Assembly (NCBI GenBank): GCA_018609195.1
Contig: JAHCSE010000021.1
Coordinates: 1 to 37,875 of the forward strand
Origin: Patescibacteria group bacterium
Lineage (GTDB): Bacteria > Patescibacteriota > Minisyncoccia > Minisyncoccales > RBG-13-36-15
Length of the DNA stretch: 37,875 nucleotides
Direction: 5' to 3'
Shown here: positions 7,945-14,589 of the stretch, piece by piece
Layout of the letters: each line of letters opens with the position of its first letter
Numbering within the stretch: position 1 is the stretch's first letter
The notes under the pieces: generated by a model
Told to the model about the DNA's origin: nothing
The model's database searches: none
Seen by the model: only the letters and a program-made list of their open reading frames with translations
Position numbers and translations under genes: made by a program

Positions 7945-9072
7945 ATGCTAGATTTTTTCACTTTAAAACCAGAAGCATTTAGCCTGGATATTACTGATAC
8001 CTCTTTAAAAATTGTAAAATTAAAGAAAAAAAAGAAATTCTTAAGTTTGGCTTCTTTTAAAAAGACTGAAATCAAAGCAGGAATAATTAAAGGAGGGGAA
8101 ATTCAGGATGAGAAAGCTTTAACTGAAATTATTAAGGAATCTTTAGATAATGTTTCTGGACAAAAATTAAATACAGAATATGTGGTAGCTTCCTTGCCAG
8201 AAGAAAAATCTTTTTTGCAGGTAATTCAGATGCCAAAAATGAGCACTGAGGAATTAAAGGAGGCTGTTTATTTTGAGGCTGAAAATTACATCCCCTTACC
8301 AGTTGAGCAAGTGTATTTAGATTTTCAAATTATTCCTCCAGTGTATGATCATTTAGATCACCTCGATGTTTTAGTTGTAGCTTTGCCAAAAAAAGTTGTC
8401 GATCCTTATATTAACTCTTTGACAAAAGCCGATTTGAAGATTAAAGCTTTAGAAATCGAATCTTTGGCTATTGCTAGAGCTTTAGTGAAAAATGGGCTTT
8501 CACCCCATCCTCTTCTTTTAATTGATTTAGGAGAAAATCGGACCGGTTTTATGATCTTTTCTGGTTATTCTTTAAGGTTCGCTAGTATTTTACCTTTTTC
8601 TTCTAAACAATTTACCCAGGCAATATCTGAGACCTTAGGAGTTGATTTAAAAAAAGCTGAGGAATTGAAGTTAAAATATGGTTTAGCAGAGAAATATCAA
8701 ATAAAAATTAAAAAGGGCGAAATTAAAAAGGAGATAAAACAAGGGAAAATATTTGAGGCTCTAACGCCTCCTCTCACTGATTTAGCTAAGCAAATTAGAA
8801 AGTATTTTGACTATTATCAGACTCATGTTTTTCATGAGCACCTTCCTCCCGGTGGTAAAATTGTCGAGAAAGTGCTTCTTTGCGGGGGAGGGGCTAACCT
8901 CCGAGGAATTAGTCAATTCCTTTCTCTAAAATTAAAGATCAAAACTGAGCTATCTAATCCCTGGACAAATATTTTAAAAGAGCCCTTATCAGAGGTACCA
9001 GAGCTATCTTTTGGTAAATCTCTAGGTTTTACCGCTGCCTTAGGTCTGGCGTTAAGGGGAATAAAAGAATGA
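7945..9072 (+). CDS. pilM: Type IV pilus alignment protein PilM
   Basis: PilM is a cytoplasmic actin-like ATPase-fold protein that binds the N-terminus of PilN and links the motor to the envelope. The 375-residue product shows the PilM start (FFTLKPEAFSLDITDTSLKI), the SHS2 segment with QMPKMSTEELKEAVYFEAE, a phosphate-binding LLLIDLGENRTGFMIF and a C-terminal VLLCGGGANLRGI motif. pilN overlaps its 3' end by four bases (ATGA), and pilO follows. It has its own promoter. Confidence 0.92.
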   Translation: MLDFFTLKPEAFSLDITDTSLKIVKLKKKKKFLSLASFKKTEIKAGIIKGGEIQDEKALTEIIKESLDNVSGQKLNTEYVVASLPEEKSFLQVIQMPKMSTEELKEAVYFEAENYIPLPVEQVYLDFQIIPPVYDHLDHLDVLVVALPKKVVDPYINSLTKADLKIKALEIESLAIARALVKNGLSPHPLLLIDLGENRTGFMIFSGYSLRFASILPFSSKQFTQAISETLGVDLKKAEELKLKYGLAEKYQIKIKKGEIKKEIKQGKIFEALTPPLTDLAKQIRKYFDYYQTHVFHEHLPPGGKIVEKVLLCGGGANLRGISQFLSLKLKIKTELSNPWTNILKEPLSEVPELSFGKSLGFTAALGLALRGIKE

Positions 9073-9599
9073 TAAATTTATTACCATCACAATATAAAGA
9101 GAAGCTTTTATTAGAAGAGACAAGAAGGTTAGTTATCATTTTAGGGGTTTTGGTTTTTCTTTCTCTTTTTTCTTTGATTTTAATTTTGCTTTCTATTAAG
9201 ATTTACCTTTCTGGCCAGGTTCAAAACCTGCAGACTTTTTTAGAATTTGAGAGAGAAGAGTTTGAGGTTCAAGAAATTAAAGATTTACAAGATCGAGTTA
9301 AAATTTCAAATAAGAAACTTTCTCAACTAGATGCATTATATAGCCAAAAGATTAATTTAGCTGACATTTTTAATAAAACCATAAAAACGATCCCGCCGGG
9401 AATATATTTAACTAATCTTTCTTATCCAAGAGAAACTTCCCAAATTATTCTTTCTGGTTTCTCCCCCTCCCGGGATATTTTGTTTCAATTTAAAAAAAAT
9501 TTAGAAAAAGATTTTCAAAATGTTTATTTTCCACCGGAGAGCTGGGTTAAATCAACTGATATAGATTTTAGCGGAATAAGTTTTAAAATCAGTGAATAA
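9069..9599 (+). CDS. pilN: Type IV pilus alignment protein PilN
   Basis: This 176-residue bitopic membrane protein begins with the diagnostic MINLLPSQYKEKLLLEE, the cytoplasmic tail that docks into PilM. It has one transmembrane helix (about residues 22-46), a coiled coil and a small alpha/beta domain (IPPGIYLTNLSYP). Start and pilM stop overlap as ATGA. With PilO it forms the membrane alignment heterodimer. Confidence 0.9.
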   Translation: MINLLPSQYKEKLLLEETRRLVIILGVLVFLSLFSLILILLSIKIYLSGQVQNLQTFLEFEREEFEVQEIKDLQDRVKISNKKLSQLDALYSQKINLADIFNKTIKTIPPGIYLTNLSYPRETSQIILSGFSPSRDILFQFKKNLEKDFQNVYFPPESWVKSTDIDFSGISFKISE

Positions 9600-9632
9600 T
9601 TTGATATCCCAAATTGACTACCTTTTAAAGAC

Positions 9633-10154
9633 ATGAAAAAAATTTATCTCATAGGTGGAATTTTAGTCATAATAAATTTGATTTTAATAATTTTTGTAAT
9701 TTTCCCTCTGATCAACGGTATTAAAAAAAAATCAGAGGATTTGGTTTTCCAGAAAACTGAATTAATTTTACTTGAACAGAAGAAGGAAAATTTAGTAAAT
9801 CTTAAAAAAATTTATACTGCCCGTCAAACAGGTCTGGAAAAAATCGAAGCCGTTTTTGTTGATCCTGAAACCCCAATAGATTTCATTAGTTTTTTGGAAG
9901 AAACTGCCAAAACCTCTCAGGCCTCAATTAAAATTTCTTTGGCCTCTGAAACAAAAGAAGAAACTGATTTCGGCCCTGCTCTTTCTTTTAATATTTCTCT
10001 AGAGGGCCCTTTCCCTAATTTTTTGAAATTTTTAGAGAAATTGGAAAATAGTCTTTATTTAATTGAAATTTTGGATTTAAATATAAGAAGGTTAAATGGG
10101 GAAACTCCTGGCAGAATTTCTGTTACTTTCCCCATTAGAGTTATAACAAAATAA
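9633..10154 (+). CDS. pilO: Type IV pilus alignment protein PilO-like
   Basis: This 173-residue protein has an N-terminal transmembrane helix (about residues 5-27), a coiled coil (KKKSEDLVFQKTELILLEQK) and a C-terminal ferredoxin-like domain ending in RISVTFPIRVI, as expected for PilO. Sequence conservation in PilO is low, so the call rests on topology, size and the position right after pilN. There are 33 bases between the two genes. Confidence 0.8.
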   Translation: MKKIYLIGGILVIINLILIIFVIFPLINGIKKKSEDLVFQKTELILLEQKKENLVNLKKIYTARQTGLEKIEAVFVDPETPIDFISFLEETAKTSQASIKISLASETKEETDFGPALSFNISLEGPFPNFLKFLEKLENSLYLIEILDLNIRRLNGETPGRISVTFPIRVITK

Positions 10155-10159
10155 ATGAT

Positions 10160-10492
10160 ATGCGCCTACCACAAATAAAATTTGATAAAATAAAAGAATT
10201 TTTGAAAAAGGCTTCTTTATTCTTAGCTGAAAAAGCTTTCTTTACTTTTTTGGGTTTTTTTAGTTTAGCGCTCATTTTCAGTAGTTTTTTATTTTATAAA
10301 AATGTTATTTTGGCAAATAAAGCTCAGCCAGAAATTTTAGGGAAACCCCTTCAATTTAATGAAAAACTTTTAAATCAGATTTTAAAAGAAATGGAAAATC
10401 GGCAAAGGATATTTGAAGAAATAGAAAAAAAGCAATATCTCGATCCGTTTAGCAAAATAATTTCTCTTCCAGAGGAAGAATTGACTGAATGA
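10160..10492 (+). CDS. Small single-pass membrane protein at the end of the pilus operon
   Basis: This 110-residue protein is not recognised. It has a basic N-terminal amphipathic segment (FDKIKEFLKKASLFLAEKAF), one transmembrane helix (about residues 32-51) and a charged C-terminal tail (residues 70-110). It begins five bases after the pilO stop and is followed by a tRNA promoter, so it is the last gene of the pilus operon. In position and topology it could replace PilP. No secretin gene follows, consistent with a single-membrane cell. A role in the alignment complex is inference. Confidence 0.65.
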   Translation: MRLPQIKFDKIKEFLKKASLFLAEKAFFTFLGFFSLALIFSSFLFYKNVILANKAQPEILGKPLQFNEKLLNQILKEMENRQRIFEEIEKKQYLDPFSKIISLPEEELTE

Positions 10493-10503
10493 TTTATTTG
10501 AGA

Positions 10504-10509
10504 TATAAT
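10504..10509 (+). promoter_or_regulatory. -10 box for tRNA-Arg/tRNA-His
   Basis: TATAAT at 10504-10509 lies 13 bases upstream of the mature tRNA-Arg 5' end. No clear -35 box was seen. Confidence 0.55.
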
Positions 10510-10522
10510 AATTTGGATTCTC

Positions 10523-10596
10523 GCCCTCGTAGCTTAATTGGAAAAAGCAGGACCCTTCTAAGGTCAAGAGTGCAGGTTCGACTCCTGCCGAGGGCA
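10523..10596 (+). tRNA. tRNA-Arg(TCT)
   Basis: Acceptor GCCCTCG/CGAGGGC is perfect. The D arm is normal, the anticodon loop CTTCTAA gives TCT, and the T arm is GCAGG-TTCGACT-CCTGC. The discriminator is A and no CCA is encoded. It reads AGA/AGG codons. Confidence 0.95.
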
Positions 10597-10599
10597 CAT

Positions 10600-10674
10600 G
10601 GTGCTCGTAGCTCAATTGGTTAGAGCGTCTCGCTGTGGCCGAGAAGGTTGCCGGTTCAAGCCCGGTCGAGCACC
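10600..10674 (+). tRNA. tRNA-His(GTG)
   Basis: Acceptor GTGCTCG/CGAGCAC is perfect. The extra G at position -1 (10600) faces the discriminator C at 10674, which is the tRNA-His identity pair. Anticodon loop CTGTGGC gives GTG. It lies only four bases after tRNA-Arg, so the two are co-transcribed. Confidence 0.95.
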
Positions 10675-10682
10675 CATCCTAT

Positions 10683-10710
10683 CCCCCGTTTGACGGGGGT
10701 TTTGTTTTAT
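10683..10710 (+). terminator. Intrinsic terminator after tRNA-His
   Basis: CCCCCGT-TTG-ACGGGGG forms a strong hairpin followed directly by TTTTGTTTTAT. Confidence 0.85.
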
Positions 10711-10721
10711 TAAAAAGGAGG

Positions 10722-10727
10722 TATAAT
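10722..10727 (+). promoter_or_regulatory. -10 box for the PsbP-like gene
   Basis: TATAAT ends eight bases before the ATG at 10736, predicting a leaderless or nearly leaderless mRNA. An AGGAGG-like string overlaps the box's upstream side and so cannot be a ribosome site for this start. Confidence 0.6.
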
Positions 10728-10735
10728 ACTATAAC

Positions 10736-11428
10736 ATGCCTTTCATCACTCAAGGTAAAACCAACTTACAATTCGTCTCAATTGTTATTATTCTAGGTGT
10801 TTTGGTTGGAGGAGGAATTTTGGGATATTACTATTGGTGGATAGCAGGTTTAGAGGCTAGATTAGGTGAATTAGAAGTAAGGTTGCCAGAAGCACAACCT
10901 CTAGAAGTGAAAATCCCAGCAGACGAAACCGCTGATTGGAAAACTTATAGGAATGAAGAATACGGATTTGGGGTGAGATATCCACCTTCTTGGAGTTTTG
11001 ATGCAAAAAAAGCACTATCAGTGAATCTTCCCGACCAAAGTCGTAATTTTATTCAAGTAAACATATCTAATGGCGTTAAGGGTCGTCAAGACGAATCAAT
11101 GAGCCGTTGTCAGCCACGCATTGCCGCTATAGTTTATCAAATTGGTAAATTGCGTGATAATCAAAAAAACTTTGAAGAATTCGTAAATTTTCAAATAGAA
11201 AATCCAGAAAGAGGACCGCCACCCGTAGTAAAGCCAAAATTAATCCCAGCGACAATAGGTGGGCACAACGCCTTAAAGATTGAAGAAGTGGTTGATAACT
11301 GCGAGGCAGAATTTTATTACGTTGACCAAGACGCCGACAACTACACGACTATTTCATTTATTGTTGAGGAAAATAATGATAAGCTGGTTATTGACCAAAT
11401 CCTTTCTACATTTAAGTTTTTAAAGTAA
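10736..11428 (+). CDS. Membrane-anchored PsbP-like domain protein
   Basis: This 230-residue protein has one N-terminal transmembrane helix (about residues 14-38) followed by a short coiled stretch and an external domain. The segment WKTYRNEEYGFGVRYPPSW is typical of PsbP-like/DUF1795-type domains, often found in anchored extracytoplasmic proteins of unknown function. It stands alone between the tRNA terminator and a 43-residue gene. Substrate and partners are unknown. Confidence 0.75.
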   Translation: MPFITQGKTNLQFVSIVIILGVLVGGGILGYYYWWIAGLEARLGELEVRLPEAQPLEVKIPADETADWKTYRNEEYGFGVRYPPSWSFDAKKALSVNLPDQSRNFIQVNISNGVKGRQDESMSRCQPRIAAIVYQIGKLRDNQKNFEEFVNFQIENPERGPPPVVKPKLIPATIGGHNALKIEEVVDNCEAEFYYVDQDADNYTTISFIVEENNDKLVIDQILSTFKFLK

Positions 11429-11458
11429 AACAGGTTCTAATCTGGTCCGCTAGACGAC

Positions 11459-11530
11459 CCATCCTTCGCTAAAGCTACGGAATGGCGCTGCCTGACTATT
11501 TGTCCCGCTTTTGGCGGGACTTTTGTTTTA
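11459..11530 (+). terminator. Two-hairpin segment ending in an intrinsic terminator
   Basis: Hairpin one (11459-11485) pairs CCAT with ATGG and GCT with AGC. Hairpin two (11502-11520) is GTCCCGC-TTTTG-GCGGGAC followed by TTTTGTTTTA and should terminate the PsbP-like gene. The pair resembles the twin hairpins elsewhere in the window, though hairpin one is weaker. Confidence 0.7.
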
Positions 11531-11534
11531 GATG

Positions 11535-11543
11535 TGGTAAAAT
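11535..11543 (+). promoter_or_regulatory. Extended -10 element before the 43-residue gene
   Basis: TGGTAAAAT at 11535-11543 is an extended -10 of the same form as the tRNA-Cys promoter at 16467-16475. It would give a leader of about 30 bases. Confidence 0.5.
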
Positions 11544-11579
11544 AATAAAAAGGTCAGGAATCAGAAAATATTCAAAATT

Positions 11580-11711
11580 ATGGCAAAGAAAAAGAAAATC
11601 AAAACAATAACAGTCTATAGAAGCTCAATAACTGGTAGATTTGTTACGAAAAAATACACCAAAAGAAAACCGAGAACTACCGAAAAGCAAAGAATAAAGG
11701 TACGTAGGTAG
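11580..11711 (+). CDS. Small basic protein, 43 residues
   Basis: ATG at 11580 opens a 43-codon frame ending TAG at 11709-11711. The product starts MAKKKKIKTITVYRSSITG and continues GRFVTKKYTKRKPRTTEKQR, so it is strongly basic. The pattern YRSSxTGRFVTKKYxxxxPRTT recalls short conserved proteins of unknown function found in many bacteria and phages. It has its own promoter upstream and a hairpin downstream, which supports a real gene. Possible nucleic-acid binding is suggested only by charge. Confidence 0.7.
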   Translation: MAKKKKIKTITVYRSSITGRFVTKKYTKRKPRTTEKQRIKVRR

Positions 11712-11742
11712 CAACTCTTTTTTACGGAAATCGCCAAGCCGT

Positions 11743-11770
11743 CCAAGTCCCGCAAAAGAGCGGGATTTGG
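11743..11770 (+). terminator. Hairpin after the 43-residue gene
   Basis: CCAAGTCCCGC-AAAAGA-GCGGGATTTGG forms an 11-bp stem with one G-T pair. There is no long T-run directly after it, so termination efficiency is uncertain. Confidence 0.45.
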
Positions 11771-11822
11771 GTGGATAAGAAGGTTTTTTGGTGGCTTTAT
11801 CCTCAGGCTGGGCTATAAAAAA

Positions 11823-11852
11823 ACAAAAACAGCTTCGAAAAGCTGTTTTTGA
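11823..11852. terminator. Bidirectional terminator (htrA 3' side)
   Basis: CAAAAACAGCTT-CGA-AAAGCTGTTTTTG is a hairpin with A and T tracts on both sides. Read on the minus strand it is followed by TTTTTTT and ends htrA transcription. Confidence 0.75.
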
Positions 11853-11873
11853 ATAGAAGACTTTCTCTTTTAA

Positions 11874-12902
11874 TTATTTTTTCTCTTCCAGTTTTGTTTT
11901 TAAAGTTATTTCTTTTTTCTCTCTCAATACTTTCAGAGATATCTCATCCCCTATTTTGGATTTTTGCAAAATATCTGATAAAGGATTCTTAGCCGTAATT
12001 TTCTCGCCTCCGGCTTCCAAAATGATATCAAATTCTTTAATTCCTGCTTTTTCCGCAGGTGATCCTTTCACAACGGCGGACTCCCCTAAAGTTTCTCTCA
12101 TAACTAATGCTCCATAATCTACTGGGAGTTTGTTTTTTTCTGAAATTTGCTTGTCCAAAATAACATATCTTACTCCTAAAAATGGTATCATTATCTTTCC
12201 GTATTTTTTCACTTCTTCTAAATCCTTTTTGGCATAATTGATGGGAATGGCAAAACCGATATTTTGAGCCCCCATTACCATGGCGGTATTAATGCCGATA
12301 ACTTCCCCTTCAATATTAACCAAAGGGCCCCCAGAATTTCCAGGATTGATAGCTGCATCAGTCTGGATCAATCCTCTTAACCTTTCAGCCTGATGAGTCA
12401 ATCCACTAAAGGCAGTAATATATCTACTTAAACCAGAGATAATTCCTGAGCTTAGGGTATCATGGAATTCTCCCAAAGCATTTCCTATGGCAACTACGGT
12501 CTGGCCAAGTTCAATTCTGCTTGAATCGCTGAGTTCTAAATAAGGAAGTTTTTTAGCTTTTATTTTTAAAATAGCAATGTCATTAATTGGATCTCTCGCT
12601 AAAACTTTAGCTGGATACTTTTTTGTTGGTTCTAAAACAACAGTATAATCAGCCTCAGGGTCCGAGACCACATGTTGGGAGGTTAAAACTAAACCATTAG
12701 GAGAGATAATAAAACCTGATCCTCCGCCAATTTTTGTCCTCTCTTTCCTCCCCTTTTTTATTTTTGGCATAATAAATCCTCCTCCCTCAAAAGGGAGCAT
12801 GAAAAAACCTTCGATTTTTGGCAAATCTTTAGAGATAACAATGGTGATGACAGCCGGGCAAACCCTTTTTGCAACTTCTATAATAGGTGAAGACTCTGGC
12901 AT
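11874..12902 (-). CDS. htrA: HtrA/DegP-type serine protease with PDZ domain
   Basis: This 342-residue protein has a trypsin-like protease domain with the full triad: His in LTSQHVV (about residue 78), Asp in PINDIAIL (about 105) and Ser in AINPGNSGGP (about 190). A single C-terminal PDZ domain follows (about residues 255-335). It would degrade or refold damaged proteins. No signal peptide or transmembrane helix is visible at the N-terminus (MPESSPIIEVAKRVCPAVI), unlike most HtrA proteins, and the start is fixed by a promoter eight bases upstream. It may be cytoplasmic or exported without a classical signal. Confidence 0.92.
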   Translation of the reverse strand: MPESSPIIEVAKRVCPAVITIVISKDLPKIEGFFMLPFEGGGFIMPKIKKGRKERTKIGGGSGFIISPNGLVLTSQHVVSDPEADYTVVLEPTKKYPAKVLARDPINDIAILKIKAKKLPYLELSDSSRIELGQTVVAIGNALGEFHDTLSSGIISGLSRYITAFSGLTHQAERLRGLIQTDAAINPGNSGGPLVNIEGEVIGINTAMVMGAQNIGFAIPINYAKKDLEEVKKYGKIMIPFLGVRYVILDKQISEKNKLPVDYGALVMRETLGESAVVKGSPAEKAGIKEFDIILEAGGEKITAKNPLSDILQKSKIGDEISLKVLREKKEITLKTKLEEKK

Positions 12903-12910
12903 ATATGTGA

Positions 12911-12939
12911 ATTATAACAAGGAAAAAACTTGTAAACAA
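12911..12939 (-). promoter_or_regulatory. htrA promoter (leaderless type)
   Basis: On the minus strand, -35 TTGTTT (12939-12934), a 17-base spacer and extended -10 TGTTATAAT (TATAAT 12916-12911) precede the htrA ATG by eight bases. Its -35 box overlaps the -35 box of the divergent tRNA promoter. Confidence 0.75.
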
Positions 12940-12958
12940 GCGAAAAAGCTGCTAAAAT
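12930..12958 (+). promoter_or_regulatory. tRNA-Arg(CCT)/tRNA-Ala promoter
   Basis: -35 TTGTAA (12930-12935), a 17-base spacer and extended -10 TGCTAAAAT (TAAAAT 12953-12958) precede tRNA-Arg at 12971. Both divergent -35 boxes lie in one inverted repeat, CTTGTAAACAAG at 12929-12940. Confidence 0.7.
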
Positions 12959-12970
12959 AATTTTGGATTT

Positions 12971-13043
12971 GCCCCCGTAGTTCAACGGATTAGAACAAGA
13001 GACTCCTAAGCTCTAGATAAAGGTTCGATTCCTTTCGGGGGCA
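12971..13043 (+). tRNA. tRNA-Arg(CCT)
   Basis: Acceptor GCCCCCG/CGGGGGC is perfect. Anticodon loop CTCCTAA gives CCT, the T arm is AAAGG-TTCGATT-CCTTT, and the discriminator is A. It reads AGG. Confidence 0.94.
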
Positions 13044-13046
13044 GAT

Positions 13047-13119
13047 GGGCCCATGGCGCAGTAGGTAGCGCGTTAGTATGGCATACTAAAGGTCGAGGGT
13101 TCGAGTCCCTCTGGGTCCA
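13047..13119 (+). tRNA. tRNA-Ala(GGC)
   Basis: Acceptor GGGCCCA/TGGGTCC contains the G3-U70 pair that identifies tRNA-Ala. Anticodon loop ATGGCAT gives GGC and the discriminator is A. It lies three bases after tRNA-Arg(CCT). Confidence 0.95.
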
Positions 13120-13135
13120 CTGTTAACAATTGAAT

Positions 13136-13858
13136 ATGAAAATCACGAAATACCCGCAATCAACTTTTGTAATCGAATCTGGAGAAAAGAGAATTTTAAT
13201 AGACCCAGGGTCATTTGCCTTAGAAAAATTTAAAAAAACAGATTTTGAACCACTGCAGGCAGTCTTAGTGTCTCACCAGCACTTTGATCATTTAAATAAA
13301 GAGGCCGTTGCCTATTGGTATAGAAAAGGCATCCCAATATTCGGTAATTCTGATGTAGCGGAGGTATTGTCTGCTGAAGATGTAAATGTAAATAAGGTGG
13401 AAAGCCAAAAAGAGTTTGAAATTGCAGGATTTAAAATCAAACCAGTCGATCTCTCCCACTGTAAAATGCTTTGGTGCAATTCCTGTAATGAGATAGTTAC
13501 AGGAGACAAAATCATCATAGATAAAAAATGTAAACTTCATCTTGATAAAGAGCCAGCTAAGGTTGATGGACCTCCTAATACTGGATTTGTAATAAATGGT
13601 GCTTTCTTTCACCCGGGAGACGGCATAGAAATATCAGGTTTAAAAGTTGATAGCGCTGGGATACCTATTACCGGCCCAACAATTAATTACGATAACGCTT
13701 GGGTCCTAGCTGCCTCGCTTGGTGCCAAAAAAGTAATACCTATGCATTATTCCAACCCAAGCTATCAGGCTGATCCAAGAGAATTTTCAAAAAAGAATGT
13801 ATCTAATATAGAAGTAGTCATTTTGGGAGATGGAGAGTATGTAGACTTGGGCCTTTAG
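13136..13858 (+). CDS. MBL-fold metal-dependent hydrolase with a Cys-rich insertion
   Basis: This 240-residue metallo-beta-lactamase-fold protein is of the UlaG/YtnP-like type. The metal motif is SHQHFDHLN (about residues 47-55), followed by FHPGDG near residue 160 and IPMHYSN near residue 203. Between strands it carries CKMLWCNSC and later KKCKLH (about residues 103-139), a four-cysteine patch that looks like a small zinc ribbon and is not standard for the fold. An upstream TTG at 13130 is possible, but ATG at 13136 begins the conserved MKITKYPQS. It directly follows tRNA-Ala. Substrate is unknown. Confidence 0.82.
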   Translation: MKITKYPQSTFVIESGEKRILIDPGSFALEKFKKTDFEPLQAVLVSHQHFDHLNKEAVAYWYRKGIPIFGNSDVAEVLSAEDVNVNKVESQKEFEIAGFKIKPVDLSHCKMLWCNSCNEIVTGDKIIIDKKCKLHLDKEPAKVDGPPNTGFVINGAFFHPGDGIEISGLKVDSAGIPITGPTINYDNAWVLAASLGAKKVIPMHYSNPSYQADPREFSKKNVSNIEVVILGDGEYVDLGL

Positions 13859-13886
13859 TAGCGGAAAAATACTATCCTTAAAGATT

Positions 13887-13906
13887 GGAGGGTTGGCAGA
13901 ATGGCT
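13887..13906 (+). pseudogene. tRNA-Ser 5' fragment
   Basis: GGAGGGTTGGCAGAATGGCT matches the first 20 or so positions of a bacterial tRNA-Ser (acceptor strand, TG linker, D stem and start of the D loop). No matching 3' acceptor strand ACCCTCC follows. The sequence after the inverted-repeat cassette, GGTTGAAAAATC, could continue the D loop. It is probably the remnant of a gene broken in its D loop. Confidence 0.5.
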
Positions 13907-14016
13907 CCGTAAAAAAGCGGTGGGGTGTCTGAGTGGTTTAAAGAGATGGTTTCGAAAACCATTGTAGTCGTAAGACTACCGTGAGTTCGAATCTCACCCC
14001 CACCGCTTTTTTACGG
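13907..14016 (+). mobile_element. Inverted-repeat cassette enclosing tRNA-Ser
   Basis: CCGTAAAAAAGC at 13907-13918 and GCTTTTTTACGG at 14005-14016 are exact complements that continue the tRNA acceptor stem, giving 19 uninterrupted base pairs around the tRNA. The ends resemble the inverted repeat around the inner tRNA-Cys (CCCGTATAAAA/TTTTATACGGG). It abuts a tRNA-Ser 5' fragment, so insertion of a tRNA-carrying unit into a cognate tRNA gene is one reading. An alternative is a terminator hairpin that has grown around the tRNA. Confidence 0.45.
13919..14005 (+). tRNA. tRNA-Ser(CGA)
   Basis: Class II tRNA with acceptor GGTGGGG/CCCCACC, anticodon stem ATGGT/ACCAT and loop TTCGAAA (anticodon CGA). 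The long variable arm is GTAGTC-GTAA-GACTAC, the T arm is GTGAG-TTCGAAT-CTCAC, and the discriminator is G. Confidence 0.95.
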
Positions 14017-14037
14017 GTTGAAAAATCGAGGAAAATT

Positions 14038-14046
14038 TGTTATATT
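14038..14046 (+). promoter_or_regulatory. Extended -10 before the DUF4446 gene
   Basis: TGTTATATT (TATATT at 14041-14046) ends seven bases before the ATG at 14054, again implying a leaderless start. Confidence 0.5.
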
Positions 14047-14053
14047 TGCATAT

Positions 14054-14503
14054 ATGGAAAGCTTTTTTATTTTGGGTTTCATTATTCTTGTTTTCTTGAT
14101 TTTCTTTATTGGTTTTTATCTTTTCAGACTCAAAAAAAGGATAGACCTTTTCTTCCAAAGAGGAGATAAAGACTTAGAAGCACTTCTATCTTCTCAAATT
14201 AAAAAAGTAGAAAAACAAGGAACAGAAATTCAGAAAATACTTGATGAGATTTCCAGACTGAATAAAATCTCCCAAAGGTCTTTCCAAAAAATTGGATTAG
14301 TTAGGTTTAACCCTTTCAAAGATGTTGGGGGTGATCAGAGCTTCTCCATCGCTTTACTTGATTTGAATAATAATGGTTTTATTATCACCAGTATTTATGG
14401 TCGAGAGGGAAACAGGGTGTATTCCAAACCAATCAATGATGGAAAATCTGAATATTCCCTTTCTGAGGAAGAAAAGGAGGCAATAGAAAAAGCTAAGAGC
14501 TAA
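14054..14503 (+). CDS. DUF4446 family membrane protein
   Basis: This 149-residue protein has an N-terminal transmembrane helix (about residues 3-25), a charged coiled coil (residues 30-80) and a C-terminal domain, IGLVRFNPFKDVGGDQSFSI, then GREGNRVYSKPI and GKSEYSLSEEEKEAI. Those are the signature blocks of DUF4446. Function is unknown. The start at 14054 is chosen from the promoter position and the start of the membrane helix. infB follows after an inverted-array repeat. Confidence 0.85.
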   Translation: MESFFILGFIILVFLIFFIGFYLFRLKKRIDLFFQRGDKDLEALLSSQIKKVEKQGTEIQKILDEISRLNKISQRSFQKIGLVRFNPFKDVGGDQSFSIALLDLNNNGFIITSIYGREGNRVYSKPINDGKSEYSLSEEEKEAIEKAKS

Positions 14504-14570
14504 ATTGCTAAATGGCTCAATTGTTAAAAAATAACAATTTAACAACGAAACAATATAGTAATTGGAAATT
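14504..14570 (+). repeat. Intergenic inverted array (AATTGCTAAATGG units)
   Basis: Left units TAAATTGCTAAATGG and CTCAATTGTTAAAAA face right units TAACAATTTAACAACG, forming an AT-rich imperfect stem just upstream of infB. Confidence 0.55.
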
Positions 14571-14589
14571 TTTACATCTTTATTTTCTT

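Noticed and set aside
14512-14589. ATG 14512 as the infB start
   Set aside because: The added residues are encoded by the intergenic inverted array and do not resemble IF-2.
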